From assembly GCF_900068895.1 (NCBI RefSeq), contig NZ_CDPK01000001.1, positions 187,976 through 251,975 on the forward strand: a stretch of 64,000 bases of DNA. Direction: 5' to 3'. The position numbers and the translations under genes are program-made. The notes below the pieces were generated by a model. The model was not told where the DNA came from. It saw nothing but the letters and a program-made list of their open reading frames with translations, and did no database searches. Of this stretch, positions 1 through 9,336 are shown in pieces (the stretch's first letter is position 1; every line of letters begins with the position of its first letter). The stretch is from Erwinia sp. ErVv1 (GTDB lineage Bacteria > Pseudomonadota > Gammaproteobacteria > Enterobacterales > Enterobacteriaceae).

Positions 1-2251
1 GCGCGTCCTGAGCCGGCGTATCGCGGGTCATCAGATAGTCATAAACCACGCCCGCTTCTTTGTTCATCTTGCCGGACTGATAAAGACGACCCATGGCAAA
101 CATCAGATCAACATTTTGCGGGTCGTGCTGTAGTGCACCAATCAGCTTGTCGTATGCGGCCGCGTACTGCCCCTGATTACGCAGGCGGTCGGCCTCGTTG
201 ATGAGATAGCCATTTTGAATACTGGCCAGCTGAGTAGGGGTACTGCGCGACTGGAGTTCCGGGCTGTTGAGAAACCGTCCGGCTTCTTCCGTCAGCCCCG
301 CCTGATTCAGCACCGCCACCTGGGCGGCGTAATCTCCCGCGTTGCCCTGCACGCCGCGCTGCATGTTGTTTCGCACCACGGCGATCGCCGTGGTCAGATC
401 CCCGGCAGCGGCCAGCCCCTGCGCCAGATTTCCGGCATCGACCGGGCTTTCCGGCGGGTTGACCGCCAGCGCTTTAAGCGTATTGGCGGCAGCGACACTG
501 GCCCCCTGTGCCAGATACTGCCGGGCAACCGCCATTTGCAGATTAAAGTTGACCCGGCGGGAAAGCAGACGGGTTTCGCGGGTCTGCGCCCGGGCGGGCA
601 GGCGCGCCAGCAGCGACTGGGCCTGCTGCCAGGCACCGTTTTCGCTGGCAAACAGCGCACCGGCATAGATATCGCTGTCGCTGGCGCCCGGGCGGAACGA
701 AGACTGCATCACGCCGGAGGCCAGCGCCGTATTGCCCTGCTGCTGGTAAATTCGCGCCAGGTCGAGGCGCAGCCAGGCGTCGGCCGGAAAGCGCGCCATC
801 CCCTGCTGGAGGAGGGTAATCGCCTGCTGAGGATTTCCCGCCGCCAGGGCCTGCTTCGCCTGCCGACGAACAGGATCGCTGGTTGCGCCGGAATGCGGCG
901 TCACGCTGGCACGAACGCTGTCCGGCAGCGACGCCAGCAGCGTACTGGCTTCCGCGCTGCGATTCTGTTGGCGCAGCACGTAAAACAGTCCCTCCTTCGC
1001 CGGGCGGTTATCCGCATCGCTTTGCAGCACCGCACGGTAGGTCTGCTCTGCCGCCGCAGGCTGGTTGCTGCGGCGCTGTACGTCGGCGCGGAACAGCTTA
1101 GCCGCGATGCCTTTCGCGCCTTCGGCCTGGGTCAGGGGTTCACTCAGGCTCAGCGCCCGATCGCTGTTACCGTCCTTCATCGCCTGCTGAGCCTGCGCCA
1201 GCTGACCGTAGAAACGGGCATCATCCGCCTGCTGCTGTCGCTGCTGGCTGCTTTCGCCCCCCTGCTTAGCCGCACGATCGAGGTAATCTGCCGCTGCCGC
1301 ATAGTTGCCGCTGCGCTGGGCAACATAGCCCAGCCCCGCCAGCGCATCGGCATCCTGCGGATTGGTTTGCAGGACGCGATTAAAATCACTCTGCGCCTCG
1401 GTGACGTTACCGCTGTTCAGGGCGGTAAAGCCCTCGCCTTTTTCGGCGCCTCCCACGCCATTACGGAAGCGATCGGCGACCGCGCGGTCCTGCGGATGAC
1501 GCTGCTGATAGTGCTGATAGAGCGCCGCATCCTCCGGCTGTGGGCCGAGCCACAGCAGCGCCTGACGCAGCGAACGATCCGCATCCGCATTGCCGTCAGC
1601 CATGCCTTCCAGCAGCTGAAGGCCTTCGCGCCGGGTTGATTCCTGGTAAGTCAGGGCCTTACCCAACGCCAGCTTCGCCCCGGTATCCTGAGGGTGCTGA
1701 GCCGCAAACTGGCGCAGGTGATCCACCGCCTGCGGCAGCAGCGTGCGGTCGCCCGCCATGGTCAGATAATACTCGGCAGCCACGCTGGCGGGGGGTTCGC
1801 TACCGCTAAAGGTGTTACGCCAGGTTTGTAACGACGCGGCGATGTTGCCGCTGCGCGCCTGCTGACGGGCCAGGGTAAGCTCCGCCGCCGGAATAGCACG
1901 CAGCTGGCGCGCGCTGTCGAGCTCGGCGAGCCGGGCGTCCTGTGGTGAAAGCTGGCTGAGACGCGCACGCCACCTCGCCGCGGCGGCTTCATCGCCGCTC
2001 TGCTGCGCCCAGAGCGCCATCAGATAGATCGCCTGGCTGTTAGATGCATCGACCATCAGGACTTTGTTCAGCGCATCGCGCGCCAGCTCGTCATGGGCTT
2101 TCTGATGCCAGTAGTTGGCCTGATCGAAAAGCGCCTGAATGGCCGGATTCGCCTCCGCGGCCAGCGCGGGAAAGACCAGCGCGGAGGCCGCCAGGGTCAG
2201 GCCAGGCACCCAGCGCTGGCACAGGGCGGAGAGCGTTTTTATTTTCATCAT
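1..2251 (-). CDS. bcsC: Cellulose synthase outer-membrane subunit BcsC (partial, N-terminal ~750 residues)
   Basis: The gene runs off the left edge, so only the N-terminal part is present. A start at 2251 (ATG ATG AAA ATA) lies 5 nt after the bcsB stop and gives a signal peptide ending near ALAAEA. The rest is a long series of tetratricopeptide-like helical repeats rich in Ala, Gln, Leu and Arg, as in the periplasmic scaffold of BcsC. The C-terminal beta-barrel that lets glucan cross the outer membrane would lie outside the window. BcsC works with BcsA and BcsB, encoded directly upstream in the same operon. In E. coli the endoglucanase gene bcsZ separates bcsB from bcsC; here it is absent. 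Confidence 0.93.
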   Translation of the reverse strand, partial: MMKIKTLSALCQRWVPGLTLAASALVFPALAAEANPAIQALFDQANYWHQKAHDELARDALNKVLMVDASNSQAIYLMALWAQQSGDEAAAARWRARLSQLSPQDARLAELDSARQLRAIPAAELTLARQQARSGNIAASLQTWRNTFSGSEPPASVAAEYYLTMAGDRTLLPQAVDHLRQFAAQHPQDTGAKLALGKALTYQESTRREGLQLLEGMADGNADADRSLRQALLWLGPQPEDAALYQHYQQRHPQDRAVADRFRNGVGGAEKGEGFTALNSGNVTEAQSDFNRVLQTNPQDADALAGLGYVAQRSGNYAAAADYLDRAAKQGGESSQQRQQQADDARFYGQLAQAQQAMKDGNSDRALSLSEPLTQAEGAKGIAAKLFRADVQRRSNQPAAAEQTYRAVLQSDADNRPAKEGLFYVLRQQNRSAEASTLLASLPDSVRASVTPHSGATSDPVRRQAKQALAAGNPQQAITLLQQGMARFPADAWLRLDLARIYQQQGNTALASGVMQSSFRPGASDSDIYAGALFASENGAWQQAQSLLARLPARAQTRETRLLSRRVNFNLQMAVARQYLAQGASVAAANTLKALAVNPPESPVDAGNLAQGLAAAGDLTTAIAVVRNNMQRGVQGNAGDYAAQVAVLNQAGLTEEAGRFLNSPELQSRSTPTQLASIQNGYLINEADRLRNQGQYAAAYDKLIGALQHDPQNVDLMFAMGRLYQSGKMNKEAGVVYDYLMTRDTPAQDA

Positions 2252-2256
2252 CGTCT

Positions 2257-5187
2257 TCACTTCTTCTCGCCAGAGGAGCGGGCGTCCTGCTGTGGGTTCA
2301 GGCGTTTCCAGGCGTGACGCCTGAGCAGTGCGCAGGTACTGAGTCCCACCGCCACACAGAGCAGCAGCGCCAGTACCGCCAGCACGACCGCGTGCTGGCT
2401 GGCATACCATACGACCATCATGTACCACGGCATCTGACCGCTCGGAAACTGTGCGCCAACGCGAAAGCTGCGGATGCCGTTTTCATCGGTGATGATTGCC
2501 GTATCGCCCCTTATACCGGCGTTAATGCGCGGCAGGGTCAGATCCTCGTGCAGCCGGGCAAGCTGGCTATCATTGGTTGCCATCGTCATCACCACCAGCC
2601 GCGTACTGTTCCAGGGTGAGCGATAGCTGATAAATCCGCGCCAGGCGTCGTTTGAAGAGAGATAGCGATCGGCATCAACCGCCTGACCAAACCAGTCACC
2701 GGTCAGCCAGCTGCGCAGGTTATCCAGCAGCCCAGGTTCTGCTACCCCCAGCTGGTGCCCGTTTATCCTGTAGCGCGTCCCTTCCAGCATGGACTGATTG
2801 AAGTCCGTTTGCGTCAGGGTCGATACCGCCAGCACGTCGCTGTTATGCAGCCGTTCATCACGCTGACCGTCCTTTGGCAAGCCGAACATCACCACATTAT
2901 TGCTCAGCGCCACGCCGGTGGCATTCCCCGAACGTCCGGCCATATCCAGCAGGGTGCTAATTTCAGCGTTGCCCGGTGCCGGAGGGAGCATCAGTACGGT
3001 CTGTGAATAGTCGGCAAACCGGCTAAACGGGAAGGATGCGCCGACAAAATAGGAGAGATTGGGCAGCAGGGCAAAGTGACGGGTATGGCTCAGATCGATA
3101 TAAGCGTCATCCTCGATATGGCTCTTAATGTTATTACTGGTCAACACGCTACAGGGCGCGGAGGCCTTTGGCGCGATGTTGAAGTAAAACTGCAGCTGGT
3201 TGTCGCCGTAAATCAGGTAGGGATCGAGTTTAAGGGTATATTCTTCCAGCCGCGCATCCCCGCCCAGGCGGTGCCAGATATTCTCCAGCAGGCCGACCTT
3301 ATTCACGGTCAGGCTGCGCAGAAAAGTGCCGTTCAGGCTGACGTTAAGCCAGGATTTATCCTCGTCAATCCAGCTTTCGGACGGGAAACGGTAGTTCACC
3401 TGGATCGGCAGCGTATCGCCATCCCAGAGGAACAGATCGGGCGCTGCCCGAAAGTTTACCCGCAGCGCATCGTGCCCAATGCCGGTGGTGGTCAGGCTTT
3501 GATCCTTACGCAGCAGCTCACCGAGGCGAACCGGCCGATCGGTTCTGATCCAGCGCGGGGCGTCCCAGGCTTTGCGCAGCGGCAGGTTCTGCACCCCGAC
3601 GGCCAGCGTCGAGGCGTCCATGTCCAGCGGCTGCGTCAGTCGCCAGGCGGCCTGGCGCAGCTCCTCGTCGCTGTTGCCGATCACCAGCATCAGCTTGTAA
3701 ACCGGGTTAAGCGGGTTGTCGACCATCTGTAGCGTGGGGCCTGAGACGCGGGGAACGACCAGGCCACCAATGACCTCGCCGGGGCTGGCGAAAACAAAGC
3801 CGTTTTTTTCCGGCAGATCGTTACGAACGACAGGAAAGTCGATGCCGCGATAGTCGGTTTGTATACCAAGCCAGGAGGCGACGGTGGCCGCCGCGCTGAC
3901 CTCCCCCGGGGTAATCTGCTGGCCGAAGATCATTGAAACGCTGGAGGGCGTCATACGCAGCGGATCGATAAACGGACGCGGGAAGTTGCTCAACCTGTTG
4001 CCGATATTCAACTGCTGCCCGTCCAGCGACAGCGTCGAATTTGGCAGGATAGTGAGCTGGTAAAGGCTGCCGCTGTCGCGTTCGCACAGCAGCTGGTCGG
4101 CCTCATTGATTTTGAAGCTCAGGTTATTGCTGGAAACCACCATCGCCGCAGGAATATCCAGCTGATAATCCTGGCTGGCGCTGTCTGAGGCGCTTAACGG
4201 CAGCGTGCCCAGCGGCTGGCCATTGAGCATCAGCTGGAGCGAGGTGTTGCGGGCGGCCAGCGCGGGCGAAACCCGAAGCGACAGATTCATTCGCGCATTC
4301 GTGACCACTTCATCCGCTGGCAGCGTGAAAACAATCCCGGACTGTAGCTGCCTGCCGGTCAGCAGCATTCCTCTGGGCTGGCCCATCTGTCCGACCGTCA
4401 CGGTGGTGGAGAGCGGCTGGTTGATAATCAGGCTGCTCGCGGGCGGCGCGGCGGAATCCACGGGCGGCAGCGGCGGCAAGCCAGCGGGTAGCGGGGAAGA
4501 GCTCGCCTGCGCGGAGGGCTGCGCGCTGTCAGTCGGTGCCGCGTCGGCTGGGGCGGACTGGTTTGCACTCTCGGTCGGTGTCATGCCCGCTGGCGCAGCC
4601 GGGGTTGCACTCTCAGTCGGTGTCATGCCCGCTGGCGCAGCCTGGGTTGCACTCTCGGTCGGTGGCATGCCCGCTGGCACAGCCTGGGTTGCACTCTCGG
4701 TCGGTGGCATGCCCGCTGGCACAGCCTGGGTTGCGCTACCGTTCGGTGTTGACTGCACAGGCTCGACTGCCTGCGGCTGCCCGGTATTCATCACGGGCGG
4801 CTGACTCTTTTGCATCGGCGTGGCGGCAGGCTGCATCCCCGCGTCTGTCGCGCTGCTCTGCGAGAGTGGCGCAGCAGCCACAGATGGAGCCGCGCTGCTC
4901 TGCGGGAGTGCCGCGGCATCCACAGATGGAGTCGCGCTGTTCTGCGAGAGTGGCGCAGTATCCACAGATGGAGTCGCGCTGCTCTGCGGCTGGCCGCCGT
5001 TCTGTACCGCGTTCGCACTGGGCTGCGCTGCGTCAGCACTGGACTGCGCTGCCGGGGTACTGACGTCGGCAGGCGGAGGAATGCTTGATAGCGCACCGCT
5101 ATCCTGCGTGACGCTGTCAGGCGCAGCCCATACGCTGTTCAGGGTCAACAGACCCCCAACGCAGAGTGCAGATATCAGTCGCTTCAT
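2257..5187 (-). CDS. bcsB: Cellulose synthase regulatory/periplasmic subunit BcsB with a repeat-rich N-terminal insert
   Basis: This is the periplasmic, membrane-anchored partner of BcsA. At 976 residues it is about 200 longer than the E. coli protein (about 779, from memory). A signal peptide (MKRLISALCVGGLLTLNSVWA) is followed by roughly 220 residues of Ala/Pro/Ser/Gln/Thr low complexity made of 14-residue tandem units, such as PTESATQAVPAGM and SSATPSVDTAPLSQ. The conserved BcsB region starts near PLSTTVTVGQMGQPRGM and contains the two carbohydrate-binding-like and flavodoxin-like modules. A C-terminal transmembrane helix sits near residues 930-955. Its ATG overlaps the bcsA stop by 4 nt, which suggests translational coupling. 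Confidence 0.95.
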   Translation of the reverse strand: MKRLISALCVGGLLTLNSVWAAPDSVTQDSGALSSIPPPADVSTPAAQSSADAAQPSANAVQNGGQPQSSATPSVDTAPLSQNSATPSVDAAALPQSSAAPSVAAAPLSQSSATDAGMQPAATPMQKSQPPVMNTGQPQAVEPVQSTPNGSATQAVPAGMPPTESATQAVPAGMPPTESATQAAPAGMTPTESATPAAPAGMTPTESANQSAPADAAPTDSAQPSAQASSSPLPAGLPPLPPVDSAAPPASSLIINQPLSTTVTVGQMGQPRGMLLTGRQLQSGIVFTLPADEVVTNARMNLSLRVSPALAARNTSLQLMLNGQPLGTLPLSASDSASQDYQLDIPAAMVVSSNNLSFKINEADQLLCERDSGSLYQLTILPNSTLSLDGQQLNIGNRLSNFPRPFIDPLRMTPSSVSMIFGQQITPGEVSAAATVASWLGIQTDYRGIDFPVVRNDLPEKNGFVFASPGEVIGGLVVPRVSGPTLQMVDNPLNPVYKLMLVIGNSDEELRQAAWRLTQPLDMDASTLAVGVQNLPLRKAWDAPRWIRTDRPVRLGELLRKDQSLTTTGIGHDALRVNFRAAPDLFLWDGDTLPIQVNYRFPSESWIDEDKSWLNVSLNGTFLRSLTVNKVGLLENIWHRLGGDARLEEYTLKLDPYLIYGDNQLQFYFNIAPKASAPCSVLTSNNIKSHIEDDAYIDLSHTRHFALLPNLSYFVGASFPFSRFADYSQTVLMLPPAPGNAEISTLLDMAGRSGNATGVALSNNVVMFGLPKDGQRDERLHNSDVLAVSTLTQTDFNQSMLEGTRYRINGHQLGVAEPGLLDNLRSWLTGDWFGQAVDADRYLSSNDAWRGFISYRSPWNSTRLVVMTMATNDSQLARLHEDLTLPRINAGIRGDTAIITDENGIRSFRVGAQFPSGQMPWYMMVVWYASQHAVVLAVLALLLCVAVGLSTCALLRRHAWKRLNPQQDARSSGEKK
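4521..4745 (-). repeat. 42-bp in-frame tandem repeats in bcsB
   Basis: Four close 42-bp copies start at 4563, 4605, 4647 and 4689, with degenerate copies on both sides. Each encodes 14 residues of the type PTESATQAVPAGM. The two central-right copies are nearly identical, suggesting recent expansion or slippage. Confidence 0.9.
4853..5000 (-). repeat. Second 42-bp tandem repeat block in bcsB
   Basis: About three diverged 42-bp units encode 14-residue segments such as SSATPSVDTAPLSQ, NSATPSVDAAALPQ and SSAAPSVAAAPLSQ. They lie in the same Pro/Ala/Ser linker as the neighbouring block but have a different unit sequence. Confidence 0.8.
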
Positions 5188-7286
5188 GCTACGCCATCCT
5201 CTTCAGCCTTAGCGGCCGGACGTTGATCTTTATTGCGTCGGTCTTTCCAGGTCAGCCAGAACAGTTCGAATACGGTACGAATGATGGTCAGCAGCGAACG
5301 CAGCGGTTTATCTTTTGGCCCCTCAGGCCGAATCCAGGCATCCGCGCGGGAGAGCACCACGCGTACCAGTTCACGGCGGCGTGAAAGGGGAATTTCATCA
5401 AACTGCAGGCGAATAACGTCCTTTTCTGCGCCGATAATCCCCACCGGGATAGAGATCGCCCCGGACTGTAGCATCAGATCTATCGCTTCAATAGCGTCAC
5501 TTTCATGACGGCTGTCCGGGGCGATAACCTGCGCCCCGCCCATCGACAGATTGACCGTCTTGCTGCGCGAGCTGATGCCGCTGGCGTAGTGGAGTATCAC
5601 CGGCAGCGTCACCGCGACGCGGATGGTTTTACGCGTTTGCTTCGTTTCACGGGCGACGGCAATGGCCGCCATCAGGATAATCAGGCTGAATATCGCCCAG
5701 CCGACGTTTAACGCGATAACCCAGGGATCGACGCCAAAATAGTCATGGGCCACGGCGCGCACAATGCCGTAGACCACGCCAATAAACAGCAGGGTGGCGC
5801 AGATAACGTGCGGACGCACAATATTAAAGTCGAAGAAGCCCACATCCAGCAGCCCGCCTTTATCCGTCACGTTAAACTTGCCATGCTTCGGTGAAATCAT
5901 CGTCAGCAGGGTGGGGATAATCAGGTGGAACGCCATTACCGTTTCGTAGATTTCACCCCAGAAGGTGGCGCGAAAGCGGCCATTCATGCGCGAGTTAACG
6001 TAGAGCGACATAAACAGGTGCGGCAATACGTAGGCAAAAATCAGGCTGGCCGAAGAGTGAATAATATTCAGGTTAAACAGCAGGTAAGCCAGCGGCGCGG
6101 TCAGGAAGATCACGCGCGGCAGGCCAAACTGAAAGTGCAGCATGGCATTGAGATAGCACAGCCGCTGCTGCCACTTCAGACCGCGCCCCAGCAGGGGATT
6201 ATCAACGCGAAAAATCTGCGTCATGCCGCGCGCCCAGCGGGTACGCTGCACCACATGCAGGCCGAGACGCTCGGTCGCCAGCCCTGCCGCCAGCGGCAGC
6301 GCAAGAAAGGCTGACTTCCAGCCACGGCGCTGCATTTTCAGCGCGGTATGCGCATCTTCGGTCACCGTCTCAGTCGCAAAGCCACCGATTTCTTCCAGCG
6401 CTGAACGGCGGATCACCGCGCAGGAGCCGCAGAAAAAGGTGGCATTCCAGTTATCATTCCCCTGCTGCACCGGGCCGTAAAAGAGCGCGCCTTCGTTAGG
6501 GATTTCACGCGCCGCTTTGAGATTGCGTTCAAAAGGATCGGGCGAATAGAAGTAGTGCGGCGTTTGCAGCAGCGCCAGTTTGGGATCTTTCAGAAAGGGC
6601 GCGACGGTCGCCTGCAGGAAAGCGCGGGTCGCCACGTGGTCGCAGTCAAAAACGGTGATCAGTTCGCCTTTGGTGATGTGCATCGCATGGTTAAGATTGC
6701 CTGCCTTGGCGTGGCGGTTATCATCGCGGGTGATATAACCGACGCCAGCATCGGCGGCAAAAACGGCGAATTCACTACGCTTGCCGTCATCCAGCAGGTA
6801 AATTTTGATTTTATCGCGCGGATAATCAATGCACTGCGCGGCCAGCACCGTATCACGCACCACGTCGAGACTTTCGTTATAGCTGGGGACATAGATATCT
6901 ACCGTCGGCCACAGGCGAATATCATCAGGCATTGGCTCAATGGTTCGCTTTAGCGGCCATGATGTTTGCAGGTAGCCCAGAATGAGGATTAACCAGACAT
7001 ACAGCTCGGCAATAAATAAACCAATACCCAGAATGGCTTCCACTTCCGAATTAAACGCCAGCGTCTGCGTCGCGCGCCAGTATATATAACGCGTTGACAT
7101 CAGGGCAGAAAGAAACACCATGACCATAGAGACGTTGCGGCTTTTGCTGAAGCCCAACATAAATAAAATCGCGATGCCGATCAGGCCAAAAATATACTGC
7201 TTCTGGCTGTCCATAGGCGTGATCACAATCACTGCGGCCAGCGGAAATAACACCAGTAGCAGAAGGTAGTACAGGCCTTTTTTCAT
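5184..7286 (-). CDS. bcsA: Cellulose synthase catalytic subunit BcsA
   Basis: This is a processive GT2 glycosyltransferase of the inner membrane that polymerises UDP-glucose into beta-1,4-glucan. Visible motifs are DDG (165-167), DCD (213-215), TED (308-310) and QRTRW (346-350), flanked by transmembrane helices. A C-terminal PilZ-like c-di-GMP segment shows RETKQTRKTIR followed by NLSMGG. At 700 residues it lacks the long N-terminal extension of E. coli BcsA (872 aa, from memory) and starts directly at MKKGLYYLLLL. The PilZ motif suggests activation by c-di-GMP. It is preceded by bcsQ after a 95-nt gap and overlaps bcsB by 4 nt. Confidence 0.96.
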   Translation of the reverse strand: MKKGLYYLLLLVLFPLAAVIVITPMDSQKQYIFGLIGIAILFMLGFSKSRNVSMVMVFLSALMSTRYIYWRATQTLAFNSEVEAILGIGLFIAELYVWLILILGYLQTSWPLKRTIEPMPDDIRLWPTVDIYVPSYNESLDVVRDTVLAAQCIDYPRDKIKIYLLDDGKRSEFAVFAADAGVGYITRDDNRHAKAGNLNHAMHITKGELITVFDCDHVATRAFLQATVAPFLKDPKLALLQTPHYFYSPDPFERNLKAAREIPNEGALFYGPVQQGNDNWNATFFCGSCAVIRRSALEEIGGFATETVTEDAHTALKMQRRGWKSAFLALPLAAGLATERLGLHVVQRTRWARGMTQIFRVDNPLLGRGLKWQQRLCYLNAMLHFQFGLPRVIFLTAPLAYLLFNLNIIHSSASLIFAYVLPHLFMSLYVNSRMNGRFRATFWGEIYETVMAFHLIIPTLLTMISPKHGKFNVTDKGGLLDVGFFDFNIVRPHVICATLLFIGVVYGIVRAVAHDYFGVDPWVIALNVGWAIFSLIILMAAIAVARETKQTRKTIRVAVTLPVILHYASGISSRSKTVNLSMGGAQVIAPDSRHESDAIEAIDLMLQSGAISIPVGIIGAEKDVIRLQFDEIPLSRRRELVRVVLSRADAWIRPEGPKDKPLRSLLTIIRTVFELFWLTWKDRRNKDQRPAAKAEEDGVA

Positions 7287-7381
7287 AAGTCATCCTGGAA
7301 ACGAAACTATTATTCTGTGTCGTAGCGCAGGCACGCCACGGGATGTCGGCTTTCCCTGCCTTTAGTGCCGTGCTGCGTGCG

Positions 7382-8173
7382 CTATCGTAGCGGAGCGTGC
7401 ATTTCACCGTCGCCGACGGTGATATTAAGCAGTGCGGCAATGCGTTTGCTGATAATTTCAATATCAAAGGCTGCGCTGGAAACCGGACTAAATTCAAAAA
7501 CAGACTGCTGTGAAGCATTGGCTTCCGCTACGCTTTCATCGCGGTTGATCACGCCTAATAACCTGTCGCCAAGCCGCTGCTGCATAAAAGCGGTGACGTC
7601 ACGGCTGATATTACGGCGGCTGTCGCTCTGGTTCAGGACAAAATAGTGCCCCGCACGATGGTTAAGCGCGCCGCCAATCATTTTGTCATTTTCGATTTGT
7701 GGCAGCAGTGACAGCGACGCGGTATCGGCCAGTAATACCACCAGATGCAGGTCGGCAAGCGCTGACATTGCCTTTAATGCAGGGCCAGGGCCGGGCGGAA
7801 AATCGGCCACAATCACCAGGCCAGGGTAGTTAAGCACGCTGTGCAGACCGCGGATAAGAAAGTTGGCGTCGTGGGTCAGGTTATGTTCAAAGGTGATACG
7901 CTGCTCTTCTGTCACTTCCCCATAGGGCATAACAAAAATATTGCCGCCGGTGGTGAGGATCGACTGGCTCCAGTCCGGCGCATCGGCCGATTTGGCCACA
8001 AAACCGCGCCCGTCAGACAGGGGCACACCAAAATGCAGGCGCAGGGCGTTTTGCACATCAAAATCTATGGCCAGCACTTTGCTGCCCGCACGGGCCAGCG
8101 TATAGGCCAGATTGGCAGCCAGGGTGGTTTTACCCACGCCGCCCTTAGGAGAACAAACACAAACTAACGGCAT
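7382..8173 (-). CDS. bcsQ: Cellulose biosynthesis ParA/MinD-like ATPase BcsQ
   Basis: This 263-residue P-loop ATPase of the SIMIBI class opens with the deviant Walker A CSPKGGVGKTTLAANLA and has a switch-type DFPPGPGPAL. In E. coli the BcsQ (YhjQ) protein is needed for cellulose secretion and for placing the synthase at the pole. The gene overlaps the end of bcsO by 10 nt and precedes bcsA, so it is probably co-transcribed. The small BcsR protein that accompanies BcsQ in E. coli was not seen next to it. Confidence 0.93.
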   Translation of the reverse strand: MPLVCVCSPKGGVGKTTLAANLAYTLARAGSKVLAIDFDVQNALRLHFGVPLSDGRGFVAKSADAPDWSQSILTTGGNIFVMPYGEVTEEQRITFEHNLTHDANFLIRGLHSVLNYPGLVIVADFPPGPGPALKAMSALADLHLVVLLADTASLSLLPQIENDKMIGGALNHRAGHYFVLNQSDSRRNISRDVTAFMQQRLGDRLLGVINRDESVAEANASQQSVFEFSPVSSAAFDIEIISKRIAALLNITVGDGEMHAPLR

Positions 8174-9012
8174 GAGGCGATTCTCTCCAGCAGGGGTTGT
8201 AGCAAGGTGTCTTTCGATAACAGTCCCGCCGATGCAGCAGGCGTAGCGCTGAATAACTGTTTAAAGCGCGCCTGCTCCGTCTGCGGAACGGCTGCGCTCT
8301 GAGGCTGAGTGCGAGAAAACGGCGTCTGCATAGCAGCGGCAAGAGTCTGCGCAGTAGAAAACGGAGGCTGCGTGCCAGCAGGCTGGGTCTGAGCGGTAGA
8401 AAACGGAGGCTGCGTGCCAGCGGGCTGGGTGTCAGCGGTAGAAAACGGAGGCTGCGTGCCAGCGGCCAGATCCTGTGTGTTGGGTGGCTGCAACGCCGGT
8501 TCAGCCGGACCGAGCAGGGCTGAAATATTGTCAAGCAGCGAACCTCCCGGCTGAGCGGCGGGCTTTGCGGCGGCAAATACTGCCACGCTCTGCTGCTGCG
8601 CGGGCGGCGGTGATAACTCCGGCTGCCCCGCCTGTGCTGGCGCGTTGAGCAGTTGAGACAGCACCGGCTGTCCAGCCTGTGCTGGCGCGTTGAGCAACGG
8701 TGACAGCCCCGACTGTCCAGCCCGCGCTGGCGCGTTTTGCGACGGTAATACGGGCTGGGCAGCCTGCACGGATAAAGTTTGCGGTGGTACGCTGGCCGGA
8801 CTAAACGCCCGTGCGTCGGCGGGCTGCGGCACAACAACGTCAATACGCTGACCGTTGCCCAGCGAGGACTCTGCGCTCCCGGACATTAACTGCCGGATGA
8901 TCGACCAGTTCGTATTATCGGCATGCCGCGTTTGGTCGGACATATCCTTGAATTCTATATGGTTAGTTTGCGTTTTTTCTTTAAAACGCTGCAGGTCATC
9001 ATAGCTTTTCAT
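8164..9012 (-). CDS. bcsO: Cellulose biosynthesis protein BcsO (Pro/Gln/Ala-rich)
   Basis: The N-terminus MKSYDDLQRFKEKTQ and the following NTNWSIIRQL match the BcsO family, a poorly characterised accessory protein found upstream of bcsQ in several enterobacterial cellulose operons. The remaining ~230 residues are low complexity, with 15-residue repeats like AGQPVLSQLLNAPAQ and 14-residue repeats like TQPAGTQPPFSTA. I chose the ATG at 9012 because family homology begins there; an in-frame ATG 48 nt upstream also exists. The Shine-Dalgarno sequence is weak. It is the first gene of the leftward bcs operon. Confidence 0.8.
   Translation of the reverse strand: MKSYDDLQRFKEKTQTNHIEFKDMSDQTRHADNTNWSIIRQLMSGSAESSLGNGQRIDVVVPQPADARAFSPASVPPQTLSVQAAQPVLPSQNAPARAGQSGLSPLLNAPAQAGQPVLSQLLNAPAQAGQPELSPPPAQQQSVAVFAAAKPAAQPGGSLLDNISALLGPAEPALQPPNTQDLAAGTQPPFSTADTQPAGTQPPFSTAQTQPAGTQPPFSTAQTLAAAMQTPFSRTQPQSAAVPQTEQARFKQLFSATPAASAGLLSKDTLLQPLLERIASCR
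8335..8475 (-). repeat. 42-bp tandem coding repeats in bcsO
   Basis: Three near-identical 42-bp units share the core GTAGAAAACGGAGGCTGCGT on the plus strand. They encode a 14-residue TQPAGTQPPFSTA-type unit. A separate 45-bp repeat lies at about 8630-8745. Confidence 0.85.
8630..8745 (-). repeat. 45-bp tandem coding repeats in bcsO
   Basis: Two to three 45-bp units carry the core TGTGCTGGCGCGTTGAGCA (plus strand). They encode the 15-residue AGQPVLSQLLNAPAQ-type repeat of BcsO. Confidence 0.8.
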
Positions 9013-9297
9013 AGGAATTGCCGCGCTGATTAGGAAATTTCGCGGCAATATAACATACAATTTTTATTTGCATCAGAATCTTCTTGCCGCCTGTATTACA
9101 TCAGTTTGCTGAATAATTAACTATATAGTAAAAATTGAAAACCGGATTATTCAGGCGGAAGAATGATCTTAAGATTATTTGGCTTAGCGCATTTATTTTA
9201 CCCAGGTAATTATTTACCTTAACCTTTCTGCCGCCGGGCCAGGATCAGGGCGAGTCGTCATCCCGCTTCGCGAATGCTTTATTTTTACTAATGAGAA
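9013..9297. other. Intergenic region upstream of bcsO, downstream of dppF
   Basis: AT-rich region expected to hold the bcs promoter. I see no clear sigma-70 hexamer pair or operator, and no convincing small gene. Confidence 0.5.
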
Positions 9298-9332
9298 CCG
9301 ACGCAGAACCTTTATCGTCTGCGCCGGTTTTT
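9298..9332. terminator. Bidirectional hairpin after dppF
   Basis: A 10-bp stem (CCGACGCAGA / TCTGCGCCGG, one G-U pair) with a 10-nt loop is followed on the plus strand by five T. It lies just past the leftward dppF stop and separates dpp from bcs. Confidence 0.75.
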
Positions 9333-9336
9333 CCTG

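Noticed and set aside
215-1639. Long plus-strand open frame opposite bcsC (474 codons)
   Set aside because: It is antisense to a clear TPR-coding frame, is Arg/Gln-rich with no family, and reflects the high-GC codon pattern of bcsC.
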